From NCBI RefSeq assembly GCF_024707525.1, contig NZ_CP062232.1:1-64000 (forward strand): a DNA stretch of 64,000 nt, given 5' to 3'. The notes beneath the pieces are model-generated. The model did not search any database and was not told the origin of the DNA. It saw nothing but the letters and a program-made list of their open reading frames with translations. Below are positions 16,272-24,988 of the stretch, one piece after another; positions within the stretch are counted from its first letter, which is position 1, and every line of letters begins with the position of its first letter. Made by a program: the position numbers and the translations under genes. The stretch is from Rhizobium sp. TH2. GTDB lineage: Bacteria > Pseudomonadota > Alphaproteobacteria > Rhizobiales > Rhizobiaceae.

Positions 16272-17414
16272 TCACAGCCCGGACGCCTTGGTGAGATTGA
16301 CCCGGAAGCGGTCGCGCCGACGCTGATATTTGCGGGTCATTTCCGCGCTGGCATGGCCAAGCTGCTTTTGCACATAGCGCTCGTCGACCTCGGCCGAAGA
16401 GGCAAGCCCGGCGCGCAGCGAATGGCCGGAGAATTTCGCCGCCCGCTCCCCTTCGCTGAGGTCACCGCGAACACCGGCGGCCAGCGCCGCCGCCTTGACG
16501 AGACGGGCGACTTGCCTGTCGTTGAGGCGGTCCGGCCCGACATCCTTGCCCTTTCCAGTGACGCGGCGGAACAGGGGACCTTTGGCGAGCTTTCCAAACT
16601 TGATCCAGGTCTCGATGGCAACGACCGGGCAGGTCGTGTCGGAGGAACCGCGCCCGACCTCAACCTCACGCCAGCCGGTTTTGCCGCGCAGTGTCACCAG
16701 CAGGCCTTTGTCGAGGATTTCGATCCAGCCCGAAGAATCCTCGGTCTGGTCGCGACCGAGGTCGAGCCCGACGATTTCCGAACGCCTGAGGCCGCCAGCA
16801 AAACCGATCAGCAGCATGGAGCGGTCGCGCATGCCACGAAGGGTTCCCCGATCCAGAGTTTCCAGCATGGCGATCAGATCTTCCGGCAGGATGGCTTCCT
16901 TCTGCCGGGGAGGCGACGCGTGGGTGTTGCGAATGCCAGCCATTACGGTAGCGATGGCACGGTCCTTGCGATCGAGCGGCGTGCCGCGCTGGGCACAGTT
17001 CCAACTGATCGCCGAAAGGCGGCGCTCGATCGTCGATACGGAATTGGCCTTCATTCCGCGTTCCGCCGTCCCCGATGCGCAGGCGGTGGTGTAGAGGCCG
17101 ACGACCTGCGGATCCGGAGGCACCGGCGCAACATTCTGGCGCCGGCACCAGGCAGCGAAATGCTTCCAGTCGGAAGCGTAGGCGCGGCGGGTATTGGTGG
17201 AACTGGCGGCCTCGACATAAACGCGGGCGCGATCGGCCAGTTGTTCGAGGTGCGCCGGCAGGCTAGCGCTCGCCTGCGGCGGAGGAGCAGGGAGACCACT
17301 GTTCCCGGCCGACGCGTCCGGCGCGGAAACATCACCAGAATGCGCCGTGCTGTCAGACGGCGCTGCGCTCGCCTCGGCGTGATTTTCGGTGTTCTGGTCG
17401 CTGATTTGGGCCAT
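16272..17414 (-). CDS. Second tyrosine recombinase/integrase
   Basis: A 380-aa recombinase with a low-complexity N-terminal 50 residues rich in A, S and P. A core-binding domain (STNTRRAYASDWKHFAAWC) and an intact catalytic domain follow: Arg in GGLRRSEIVGL, HSLRAGLASSA, GHASAEM and Tyr in TRKYQRR. It is convergent with the RES toxin gene (14-base gap) and divergent from the DUF1403 gene. A TTGCAT / 17 / TTTATA promoter (17449-17421, minus) ends about 7 bases from the start codon, so the transcript may be leaderless. The -35 lies inside a palindrome. Confidence 0.92.
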   Translation of the reverse strand: MAQISDQNTENHAEASAAPSDSTAHSGDVSAPDASAGNSGLPAPPPQASASLPAHLEQLADRARVYVEAASSTNTRRAYASDWKHFAAWCRRQNVAPVPPDPQVVGLYTTACASGTAERGMKANSVSTIERRLSAISWNCAQRGTPLDRKDRAIATVMAGIRNTHASPPRQKEAILPEDLIAMLETLDRGTLRGMRDRSMLLIGFAGGLRRSEIVGLDLGRDQTEDSSGWIEILDKGLLVTLRGKTGWREVEVGRGSSDTTCPVVAIETWIKFGKLAKGPLFRRVTGKGKDVGPDRLNDRQVARLVKAAALAAGVRGDLSEGERAAKFSGHSLRAGLASSAEVDERYVQKQLGHASAEMTRKYQRRRDRFRVNLTKASGL

Positions 17415-17436
17415 TCTCTATATAAAGAGCAAAACA

Positions 17437-17459
17437 TCCGATAATGCAACATTATCGGA
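17437..17459. promoter_or_regulatory. 23-base palindrome between recombinase and DUF1403 genes
   Basis: TCCGATAATG and CATTATCGGA flank CAA; counted differently, 8-base arms flank a 7-base centre. That is the geometry of a tyrosine-recombinase core site, and also of an operator. It overlaps the -35 of the recombinase promoter. Function is inferred from geometry. Confidence 0.6.
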
Positions 17460-17527
17460 CGTTATTTATTTTCGACGAGCAGTGCGGTTTAACGTGAAAT
17501 TGATGGCATGAACTGCTCTTATGATTT

Positions 17528-18490
17528 ATGTTTCCAGGTATGGATTCGCCCCTGAAGCACGCCCTGACGGCATCGACCTGGTCAACCCACCTGCCAGACT
17601 GGGCCTTGTCGCGCGCGCGGGATTCCAGTGATCTCGACGCTGCTTTCGCTGCGGGCATTGCCTTGAAATCCTTGGATGATCTCGTCAGTACTGAGCCCGT
17701 TTGGGCCGGCTGTTGGCGTGCACGCCAGGCACTGCGATGCGCCGCTGCCGCCGCCCGGTTGCTCGGCCGCAAGGAGGCAGAAGCAGCGCTTCGGGATACC
17801 GTTCTGCTCACCGCGCCCGGCGACGATCCGGGGCCGGCCGGAGCCGTGTTATTGGCCTTTCAAAAGCTGGCAGGCAAAAGGCAGACGGTCGGCAGCAAAC
17901 TTCTGGAAGATTTCGCGGGGCTGATGGGGTTGCGCCGGGAGGGGATGAGCGAAATCGTCGACATCTTCGATGGTGCGGTGCAGTCCGGGCGTGCCGTGCC
18001 GTTCGCGGTCGCCGCGCTGGTGACGCAAATTTGCTCGGCACAGCCGGATGCCGAGATCCTTGCCTGGTGGCTGGCCGACCGGCTCTTGGGCGAAAAACTC
18101 GGCTGGGAATGTTGCCTGCCGCTGATGATGGCCGAACGCTATGGCGCGGCCTTCCGCACGATCGGGGGCAGGGGGCGGTTGCGGCCCGGCGACGATGGGT
18201 TTGAGCGGGCAGTGTGCCTGGCGCTGGTCACGGGCGCCGGCGCGGCACTGCGAAGTGCTGGTGAGATTGCCGGGCGCGCAGAGAGGCTGCAGGCGATTGC
18301 ACCAAAGGTCCGGACCAAGGGCGCGGAGATCGTGGTCCACCAATTGCTCGCCGAGGACGCCGTGTCGGCCGCGGCGCCCGGATCCAAACTGTCGCGCTGG
18401 GCCAGCCGGCGCTTGTTTGAGCGGCTCGAAAGTTTTGGCGCCGTGCGTGAACTCTCGGGCCGGGCATCGTTCCGGATTTATGGGTTGTGA
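17528..18490 (+). CDS. DUF1403 family protein
   Basis: A 320-aa soluble, alanine-rich helical protein of the DUF1403 family, found mainly on rhizobial plasmids. Recognised features are the N-terminal DSPLK...LPDWALSRAR, the AAGIALKSLDDLV helix and the terminal RLFERLESFGAVRELSGR. Function is unknown. It overlaps the ScpB-like gene by four bases (GTGA), so the two are translationally coupled. Whether it serves as a partner of ScpB is an inference from this recurring arrangement. Neither ATG 17528 nor ATG 17540 has a strong ribosome site. Confidence 0.85.
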   Translation: MFPGMDSPLKHALTASTWSTHLPDWALSRARDSSDLDAAFAAGIALKSLDDLVSTEPVWAGCWRARQALRCAAAAARLLGRKEAEAALRDTVLLTAPGDDPGPAGAVLLAFQKLAGKRQTVGSKLLEDFAGLMGLRREGMSEIVDIFDGAVQSGRAVPFAVAALVTQICSAQPDAEILAWWLADRLLGEKLGWECCLPLMMAERYGAAFRTIGGRGRLRPGDDGFERAVCLALVTGAGAALRSAGEIAGRAERLQAIAPKVRTKGAEIVVHQLLAEDAVSAAAPGSKLSRWASRRLFERLESFGAVRELSGRASFRIYGL

Positions 18491-19188
18491 TCATGGCCGG
18501 AGCAAGCGCATCAAAGGCAGAAAGAGCGAGGAGCAAGACGAGGTCCGAGGACAATGTCCTCATTGATCGCGAGCTGGAGGACCTGCCCCCGGATTTGCGC
18601 TGGCGCGAATGGATGCTGCGGGCCGAGGCGGTGATGTTTGCTTCTGCCGAGCCGGTCAGCCGCGAGATCTTGGTGCGCGTGGTGGGCAACGACTGCAGCA
18701 TCGATCTCTTGATCGACGACCTGCGCGAGGAGCTTCGTGCCCGTCCTTATGACATCGTCGCGGTTGCTGGCGGCTGGCAGCATCGAAGCCGTACAGCCTA
18801 TGGTCCGGTGATCCGCGCCTCGCACGCGCCGACACGCTCTGCGTCCGCATTGCTCTCCGAACATGAGGCAGCGCTGCTGATGGCGATCGCCTACCTTCAG
18901 CCGGTGACACGCGGCGAACTGTCGAAAATGTTCGGCAAGGAGGTGAGCCGCGACACGATTGCCGGCCTCCGCGATGCCGCCTTCATCGCCTCCGGCCCGC
19001 GCAGCCCGACGCCGGGCGCCCCCTATACCTACGTCACGACGAGGCAGTTCCTGTCCGTCTTCGGTCTCGAGACGCTGCGGGACCTGCCCGACATCGAGCG
19101 GCTGGAAGATGCCGGACTGCTCAGCCGGCATACGCTTGCGCGGGAAGCGTTCGCGGAAGAAGGCGCCGATGGTGACGAGCAGGACTAG
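18487..19188 (+). CDS. ScpB-like segregation/condensation protein
   Basis: A 233-aa ScpB-family protein with two winged helices: RAEAVMFASAEPVSREILVR at about 46-66, and ALLMAIAYLQPVTRGELSKM with TYVTTRQFLSVFGLETL after it. Chromosomal ScpB bridges SMC and ScpA in condensin. This plasmid copy has no SMC or ScpA neighbour. Start GTG 18487 overlaps the upstream stop; ATG 18493 is the alternative. Its partnership with DUF1403 and a recombinase suggests a role in plasmid structure or segregation (inference). Confidence 0.85.
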   Translation: MIMAGASASKAERARSKTRSEDNVLIDRELEDLPPDLRWREWMLRAEAVMFASAEPVSREILVRVVGNDCSIDLLIDDLREELRARPYDIVAVAGGWQHRSRTAYGPVIRASHAPTRSASALLSEHEAALLMAIAYLQPVTRGELSKMFGKEVSRDTIAGLRDAAFIASGPRSPTPGAPYTYVTTRQFLSVFGLETLRDLPDIERLEDAGLLSRHTLAREAFAEEGADGDEQD

Positions 19189-19224
19189 CTGTGAGCCCAT
19201 CTGGTCGGCATGACGGGCTGCCAT

Positions 19225-19500
19225 TAGCGCTGGCGTGCGATCGACCAGGATGGCCATGTGCTCGGCGAAATCGTCCAGGCTCGCCGCAACGCCAAGGCTG
19301 CCAGGCGCCTTCTGATCCGGCTGATGAAGAAGCAGGGATGCCTTTCCGAGCCCATCGTCACTGACAAGCTTCGCTCCTACGGCGCTGCAAAGATCATACC
19401 CACAGTCGAGCACCAATCGGACAAGGGATTGAACCACCGAGCCGAAAACTCGCGTCTCGTGTGGCGAAAACGGGAGCGGGTGATGCCGTCAGCTTGCGGC
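19225..19500 (+). pseudogene. Remnant of an IS6-family transposase
   Basis: Translation gives RWRAIDQDGHVLGEIVQARR, LIRLMKKQG, IVTDKLRSYGAAK, and GLNHRAENSRLVWRKRER. This is the DDE catalytic half of IS6/IS26-like transposases. The N-terminal third is missing, there is a stop just before it, and the tail degenerates. No matching terminal repeats were found. It is a dead copy. Confidence 0.75.
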
Positions 19501-19832
19501 CGACGTGCTCAACGGAGAGGTTTACGGCGCTGACGGCGCTGACGGCGCTGACGTCGCGCAGGACACGCGGTGTGAATGCAATGGAACTCATGGCCAGGCG
19601 GTTGCGCTTGAGCGTTGTCTCCGTTTTCGCCCCTCCAACCGGACTATTGGGGGAACACTCTCGACGATTTCGCGCAAGTTCTCGAATTCGCTACGTGATG
19701 AAGCAGCCGCTTTTCATTTCCTGTGCTCATCCCCTCTCCGATTGGTGGGACTGATCTAGGAATGTTTCCTCAAGGGCGACCCGGGAATGCGACAAGGCAT
19801 TGCGAACCCGACTGTCTGGCCGAGGGGATCTC
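19501..19832. other. Intergenic stretch with a short tandem repeat
   Basis: About 330 bases with no recognisable gene. Three exact copies of ACGGCGCTG stand at 19524-19550. Several short frames exist but none resembles a protein. It probably consists of insertion-sequence debris between the transposase remnant and the RTX gene. Confidence 0.4.
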
Positions 19833-21035
19833 TCAAAAAATAAAATCAGATCCGTGCAGGTCGGCCAAATCAATTCCTTGAATGCGAAGCGAATCCTTGC
19901 CGGCGTGGAGAGTGATGTCGGCGCCGGTATCGATTGCATGTGCCTTGAAGTCGGCAAAGCTCGAGATCATCTGCGAGCCGCGCAGATCGATTCGATCGAG
20001 GCCGGCCACGAAGTCGGCGATGGTGTCGTCTCCGTAGCTCTTGCCGAAGACAAAGACATCCACCTCGGTGCCTCCGAACAGGACATCGTTGCCTTTGTGC
20101 CCGTCCAGCCGGTCCTTGCCTGCCAGTCCCTGGATGACATTGAAGGCCGAGTTGCCGTCCAGATGGTTGTTCAGTTCGTTGCCCGTGGCTCCACCCGCCG
20201 CCTTGCCGATCAGGACCAGATCCTCGACATGGGCGTTGAGGATGTAACCGACGGTGGACTTGACCATGTCCCTGCCGCCGTTTTCGGATTCCGAGATGCT
20301 GACGCTCGCGTCGTCGGTGATCAAGATGTCGTTGCCGCTGTCTGTGCTTATCACGTGATCGACAGAGCCTCCCCGGTTGTCGAACACGTCATTGCCCGAA
20401 CCAAGGCTGATCGTGCCTTTCATGACGCCGCGATTGGTGATGACGTCGGCGAGTTCGCCGCCATTGACCGCATAGTAATAGGCTTCGATCGTGCCATGAT
20501 TGATGATCCTGCCGGCACCACCTTCACCCTGCACGTTGATCGCGGTATCGGTGTCGCCGCAAAGGATCTCCGCGCCGGGGCGGTTGACGATCTTGACCAG
20601 GCCAGAATTGGACCAAATGCCGGTGCCTGCGTTGATCGTCCCGTCATTTATGATCTTCCCGCCAAGCTCGGCGAATATGCCCACCCCACCGACCGTGATG
20701 TCGCCGTGGTTGGTGATGCTTTGATGCCGGCCGTTTGCCTGAATGCCCATTTGCCCCTGGACCACGCCCAGGTCACCAACGATGAGGCGCGTGTCGCGCC
20801 CGCCGAGGACAATGCCATCGTCGTCACCCTCGGCGCCGCCAATCACGGCTCCGTTGACGACGATCGTGTTGCCATGTGCTCCTTTGACTTCCGATAGCGC
20901 GGTTTCGTGGAAGACCTGGCCGGTGACGATCAATGCCGATGTGTCGATGACCCAGGTATTGCCGGACCCTTTGATGATGAGGGGCTGGCTCGTATTGCTT
21001 GATATGATGTGCTTGCTCACCAGGTGCTCCTGCAT
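19833..21035 (-). CDS. RTX-type calcium-binding secreted protein
   Basis: About 400 aa from ATG 21035; an ATG at 21068 would add 11 residues. The N-terminal two thirds repeats a short beta-helix unit (SITNHGDITVGG, KIINDGTINAGTG, RIINHGTIEA, VITNRGVMKGTI). The C-terminal third has RTX-like calcium motifs (LGSGNDVF, GNDVLFGG) and ends in DFIF. Proteins of this build leave the cell through a type I secretion system using an uncleaved C-terminal signal. No secretion genes are present nearby. No strong ribosome site was found, so the start is uncertain. Confidence 0.8.
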   Translation of the reverse strand: MQEHLVSKHIISSNTSQPLIIKGSGNTWVIDTSALIVTGQVFHETALSEVKGAHGNTIVVNGAVIGGAEGDDDGIVLGGRDTRLIVGDLGVVQGQMGIQANGRHQSITNHGDITVGGVGIFAELGGKIINDGTINAGTGIWSNSGLVKIVNRPGAEILCGDTDTAINVQGEGGAGRIINHGTIEAYYYAVNGGELADVITNRGVMKGTISLGSGNDVFDNRGGSVDHVISTDSGNDILITDDASVSISESENGGRDMVKSTVGYILNAHVEDLVLIGKAAGGATGNELNNHLDGNSAFNVIQGLAGKDRLDGHKGNDVLFGGTEVDVFVFGKSYGDDTIADFVAGLDRIDLRGSQMISSFADFKAHAIDTGADITLHAGKDSLRIQGIDLADLHGSDFIF

Positions 21036-21299
21036 GGATCGGTTGATAGAACCGCCACTCGGCCGCATCCACGATGACCAAAGGCGCTCGAAGTCGCCTC
21101 TACCCTGGCAAATTGCAGTGACGTGACGCTGCAGCGTCGGTTTTTATTCGCAAGGCGACGCCAGATTACGATAGAAAGCCGCCGAGCGTTTCGACGGGCC
21201 TATTGTCGCTCGGCACTCAATCCTGAGATTGCGAGCGTTCATCCAAGGTCTGGCATTAGATCGAGACTGGCGGACGTGAACCGGTTCCGGACGAACAGA

Positions 21300-21545
21300 T
21301 GCCTCCCGGAAGCCGCCCGCGCCGAGTTTCCGCGGTGCGCGGCTGCAAGGTTGTCACCGTCCGATCGGCCCGATAGCGTGCGAAGTGGTTGTAGACTTGC
21401 CGGGTTGTTAGCCGCAGCTCGGCCGCGGCACGCGTGATGGCAGACCGCCTCGGGCCGCCGTCATTAAGAATCTTGTCCTACTCACGCGCTATGCGGCGCG
21501 CCGTCGACCACTGCTCGTCCGAGATCGCTTGAGGCGTCGTCGGTG
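21300..21545 (-). pseudogene. N-terminal remnant of a Mu/TnsB-type transposase
   Basis: Minus-strand reading gives ISDEQWSTARRIARE, an in-frame TAG, then ITRAAAELRLTTRQVYNHF. This pattern matches the N-terminal helix-turn-helix of DDE transposases of the Mu/TniA group common in rhizobia. The catalytic domain is absent. The rest of 21036-21657 shows no gene. Confidence 0.5.
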
Positions 21546-21657
21546 TTCGCGCGCGCAGTCTCTTTGGCAAAGCTGGAGCTTCACTGAAATCGTTAGCGGA
21601 AAATCGTGTCGTAATTGTCGGCTAAACCCAACGGGCGTATGACACTTGCCGGTTTGA

Positions 21658-22751
21658 AATCACAAACCAAAAGCCACATCGGCACTGGCGCGCCTCGACG
21701 AGCGCATCGCCCGATCGCCGGTCGGAGCAGGATGGATCGAGCGATGCCATTTCGCGGATGCCTGCGCCTCGCTCTGGGTCGACGGGGAGCTTGTCCATCT
21801 CGAGGACCTCATCCTGCACGATGCCGGCGCCGATATCCGTGCCCCGAGCCACGAGCTCACCATCGCCCGCGACGTGCTGCGCGCCCGTCGCCGGATCGCC
21901 GCGCAGCCGCCGGGCTGGGCGCTGAGCGTGGATGGCGTGCGCAGCCTGCGCGGGCAGGCGTGACCTGCACCATCACATGATGCCGATAGCGCCGTGGTGA
22001 GCAGCAGCGCCGCGCCGAATGTCGATATGACCGGAGTACGGGAGGGGGAGTGGGACGGCGAGAACGACGCCGATCCTCTCGCGGCCGCGTTCGCCGCCAT
22101 CGATGCGGCGGTGGCGCGCTTGCAGTCGGCGTTAGCGGAAGCCAAGGCGCCGGGTTGGCGTATCGTGCAGGACCGGGATCCGCTGGTCTACGATCTCGAC
22201 TGGGACGAGGACGAACGCCTGGACGAATGGCGCAGTGTCCTCACGGAGACGGATGGCCTGCCGCCGGTGCTGCGGGCGATCGTCGTCCTTGATGCCTGGA
22301 ACACATTGCAGGTCCTGCAGCACGCGCCCTGGCTTGGTCGTTTGCTGGCGGCCAGTCTCCTGCGCCAGGCTGGACTAACGACCTCGGCACATCTCGCCGC
22401 CGTCAATCTCGGCCTGAAATCCATTGCCGTTGATCGTCGGCGCCATCCCGGCCGCAACACGCGGCTGCTGGCACTGCTCAACGGTCTTGTCGCTGCGGCC
22501 GAATTCGGGCTGAAAGAACATGACCGGCTGGCGCTCGCCCGCCAGGTGCTGGAGCGGCGGTTGATCGGCCACCGGGCATCGTCGAAGCTGCCGGACCTGG
22601 TCGAGCTGATGATGGCGCGGCCGCTGGTTTCGGCGGGCATGGTGGCCGAGGCGCTCGAGGTAACGCCGCAGGCGGCGCTGAGGATGGTCGGGGAGTTGGG
22701 GCTCAGGGAGATGACGGGCGGGGGAGGTTTCGGGCGTGGGGAATTGTTTAG
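21658..22751 (+). pseudogene. RHE_PE00001 family (DUF1612, HTH) gene, multiply broken
   Basis: The frame from about 21661 encodes ARLDERIARSPVGAGWIER and SLWVDGELVHLEDLILHD, hallmarks of this rhizobial plasmid family. It is stopped by TGA at 21961 and then continues in frame to LVELMMARPLVSAGMVAEAL (near 22600). There is no start codon, since an in-frame TGA lies at 21655. At the 3' end a one-base change in a G run near 22718 shifts away from the family's usual ending (GRGRFRAWGIV, stop at 22749). Three lesions make it a clear pseudogene. Family function is unknown. Confidence 0.8.
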
Positions 22752-22936
22752 AAGAGGAGCGGCTGCGCACTCCGACGGGACCGCGCAGCATAAGTCAAGT
22801 GCGCGGGCGGCCCGAGAGCTTGCTCTGGCAGTGCGAGCGCGAAGGCACGCTTTGTCCAAACGCGATAGTCGATTGACGACACCGTACAAAAGCCGTACAA
22901 TACGACAACTATACGTAACACGTGGAGCTTGTCGGA

Positions 22937-23659
22937 ATGGTGCCTAAAACCGAACGAATGGAATTGCGTCTCGATGCCGAGACGATTGAGCAGATCGACG
23001 CATGGCGGGGCAATCAAGAGGATGTTCCCTCGCGATCTGAGGCAGTGCGTCGCTTGATCGAAGAGGGCTTGCAAGTCACACAAAGCCGAGACTTTCGACC
23101 GAGCCAGCCCGAAAAGCTTATGACCTGGATGCTCGCTCAGATAATGCGAAACCAGATCAACGAGCGGAAGGAAAAGCGAAACAACGAGTTTGACCTGAAA
23201 GATATCGACCTCATCGAGCAAGCAATCTATGGCGGCCACTTTTGGGCACTTGATTGGGAAATGACCGGCGTTCTGCATAATCACATCGATGACCGCCGGC
23301 GCGTCTCGCTCGTGGTTGATGTGATGGATATGTGGACTTTCATCGAGCGCGCCTATGAAGGCTACACACAGGCGGAAAAAGACCAAATCGTTGCAGATGT
23401 GGGTTCTTGGGCGAAGAACCCACAATTTCACGGCTTTGATGGCAATAATGAAGGAGAGTATTGCGGCATCGCGAGCTTTTTGGTCGATAAGCTCAATCGG
23501 TTCGAGAGCTTCAAAGGGCGCTCAATGAACTCCCACAGTCCTACAGTGGTGAGGTATGGGCGCATGGCTACTGTCTTTGAGCAAATTCGCCCCAACCTCG
23601 TGGGACGAGAACTCACTGTTGGAGAGATGACCAAACTCCTGAAAAGGGAGGTCGCTTAG
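22937..23659 (+). CDS. Ribbon-helix-helix / YfbU-domain protein
   Basis: A 240-aa protein. Residues 1-45 form a ribbon-helix-helix DNA-binding motif (ERMELRLDAETIEQIDAWRG, then PSRSEAVRRLIEEGL). Residues about 60-235 are a YfbU domain (MWTFIERAY, FHGFDGNNEGEY, GRSMNSHSPTVVRYGRM). YfbU itself is poorly understood. The N-terminal motif implies a regulator, possibly an antitoxin-like repressor. ATG 22937 has GGAG nine bases upstream; GTG 22922 is possible. It is followed by an unusual hairpin-rich region and a U-tailed terminator. Its codon use and base composition are more AT-rich than its neighbours. Confidence 0.8.
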   Translation: MVPKTERMELRLDAETIEQIDAWRGNQEDVPSRSEAVRRLIEEGLQVTQSRDFRPSQPEKLMTWMLAQIMRNQINERKEKRNNEFDLKDIDLIEQAIYGGHFWALDWEMTGVLHNHIDDRRRVSLVVDVMDMWTFIERAYEGYTQAEKDQIVADVGSWAKNPQFHGFDGNNEGEYCGIASFLVDKLNRFESFKGRSMNSHSPTVVRYGRMATVFEQIRPNLVGRELTVGEMTKLLKREVA

Positions 23660-23970
23660 TGGACAACAGCCGGGGGGCCTCCTATCTAAGGCTAGGCGAC
23701 CCCCAAGGCTTCCCCACAGGGGGAACTACAGGGCCTGTAGGCCGTTAGTAGTATAGCACCATGGTGGTCCTCTAGGGGGCCTTCGTAGTCAACTTCATGT
23801 TGACTAATAGGGGTGCTAGGGGGTATAGTCCCCCTTAGTCCCAGAGATGGTGAGCACCTTAGGGTGCAATAGGGACACCGCACCAGCAATGGTCCCTCTG
23901 TGAGGGGTTAAGTCGGTTTCCGTACGAAACGCAAGTTTCAGAAGTAGGCCCTGTGGGGCCTATTTTCGTT
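23660..23970 (+). other. Hairpin-rich noncoding region
   Basis: About 310 bases packed with inverted repeats and no gene. Examples: CTACAG/CTGTAG at 23726-23740, TAGTCAAC/GTTGACTA at 23786-23806, GGGGG/CCCCC around 23819-23834, GCACC/GGTGC at 23854-23867, AGGGAC/GTCCCT at 23871-23897. The run CTAGGGGG occurs twice. The string of short G/C-clamped hairpins recalls T7-like phage terminal regions. A structured RNA read through from the YfbU gene to the terminator at 23945 is the other option. Confidence 0.5.
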
Positions 23971-23972
23971 TT
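23945..23972 (+). terminator. Rho-independent terminator
   Basis: TAGGCCC, loop TGTG, GGGCCTA, then TTTTCGTTTT. It would end plus-strand transcripts from the YfbU gene and the structured region. It just reaches the stop codon of the convergent minus-strand gene. Confidence 0.75.
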
Positions 23973-24564
23973 AAGTCCTTTGAATCTTTTGTTTTTTGCC
24001 CGCCTGAATGGCGTTCCCTGTGGCTTTAGCCTCTACCAGATCATCAAACGTCACTGGCTGGGCATATTGAATGAACGACGCACGCAAATGAGCGCTTTGC
24101 ACGTTCAAAATCGCATCGTATTTCGGATTCTTAGCCTGCTTAAGTGCAAAGAAAACCACGTAGTTACCGCCGTTTGACCTAATAAAAAAGAAATTCGATT
24201 TTTGCGCAAGGTACACCGAGCGGCCAAGCAGGCTTTGCACAAAGTTCGGCAGGTTCAGGGAAAGGGCATGCCGCACCAGGCAGAATGCGCGGGTTTCATG
24301 CCCATGTTTGTACATGAAATCCGGTGTATGGTGGGCCTCCACTGCCTCTGTAAAGCAATGGCAGCTATAGCTCGCCAACACCCGATAGGTGGTGTTGCCC
24401 TTCAGGACTTGGATCACGGCGTCATCGAGGGTGTCCCATAGTGTAGGTGGCACCTTTGATCTTCTTATCTTTGAACTTCCCCACGCGCCCCTGCCCGTAC
24501 TCTCGAAACCTCTCGCCACAGACTCGTGGCGAAGCGCTGTTTCTACATCAAGTCGCAATTTCAC
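23971..24564 (-). CDS. Orphan hypothetical protein
   Basis: Up to 197 aa from a GTG at 24564 without a clear ribosome site; the true start may be further in. Visible features: a Cys/His-containing stretch SYSCHCFTEAVEAHHTPDFM, then NLPNFVQSLLGRSVYLAQKS and FFIRSNGGNYVVFFALKQAK, which look like alternating beta strands. No signal peptide or membrane span. Similar-looking orphan proteins occur singly on alphaproteobacterial plasmids without known function. Base composition is lower in GC than the catabolic regions. Confidence 0.55.
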   Translation of the reverse strand: MKLRLDVETALRHESVARGFESTGRGAWGSSKIRRSKVPPTLWDTLDDAVIQVLKGNTTYRVLASYSCHCFTEAVEAHHTPDFMYKHGHETRAFCLVRHALSLNLPNFVQSLLGRSVYLAQKSNFFFIRSNGGNYVVFFALKQAKNPKYDAILNVQSAHLRASFIQYAQPVTFDDLVEAKATGNAIQAGKKQKIQRT

Positions 24565-24988
24565 CCAACATGTTCTTGAGGAGAAGCGCGCCCATGCATT
24601 GACCGTGGGTTGCGGAGGTTCTGTCTTTGTTCCTTGCGTGTAGGCTGATTCGTAACTAGGGGGAATTGGGGCGGCGCAGTTCTACATATAGTTATTATTA
24701 CGCCCGCTTGGGACAACATGTAGAGCAGAATGAGAGCCAGCATCCATATCGGCCAGAAGGGCGCGCAAAGCCTGTACTACGCCACGGTAGAGCAAGCCAA
24801 CCGCAGCGTTGTTTAGCTGTCGCGATTTTCACACGCGTGGGGTCAACCTTCGGAGCCGGTGGTGGGTCAAATGCCGCGCCGAAACACAGCTGTCATAGGC
24901 GGGGCGAAACGACCTGGTCGATGCATCGGCGCCAAAGAGATTTTCAGCACATGCATTCAGGCGCCCGTGCCCCGCTCCCGCCGTCGCC
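24565..24988. other. Gap with no recognised gene
   Basis: About 420 bases between the orphan gene and the phosphorylase gene. Short frames on both strands look like noise. No operator, terminator or insertion-sequence end was recognised. It marks the boundary between the accessory zone and the catabolic regions. Confidence 0.4.

Noticed and set aside
19524..19550. Three tandem 9-base units as a possible CRISPR or iteron array
   Set aside because: Units are contiguous with no spacers and only three copies, in transposase debris far from repC; likely slippage.
22752..22947. Read-through C-terminal extension of the RHE_PE00001 frame
   Set aside because: The family normally ends near 22751 in the other frame; the extra 65 residues are a product of the frameshift.
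23660..23970. Hairpin region as a retron or group II intron
   Set aside because: No reverse transcriptase or intron-encoded protein lies nearby, and no domain V-like structure was seen.
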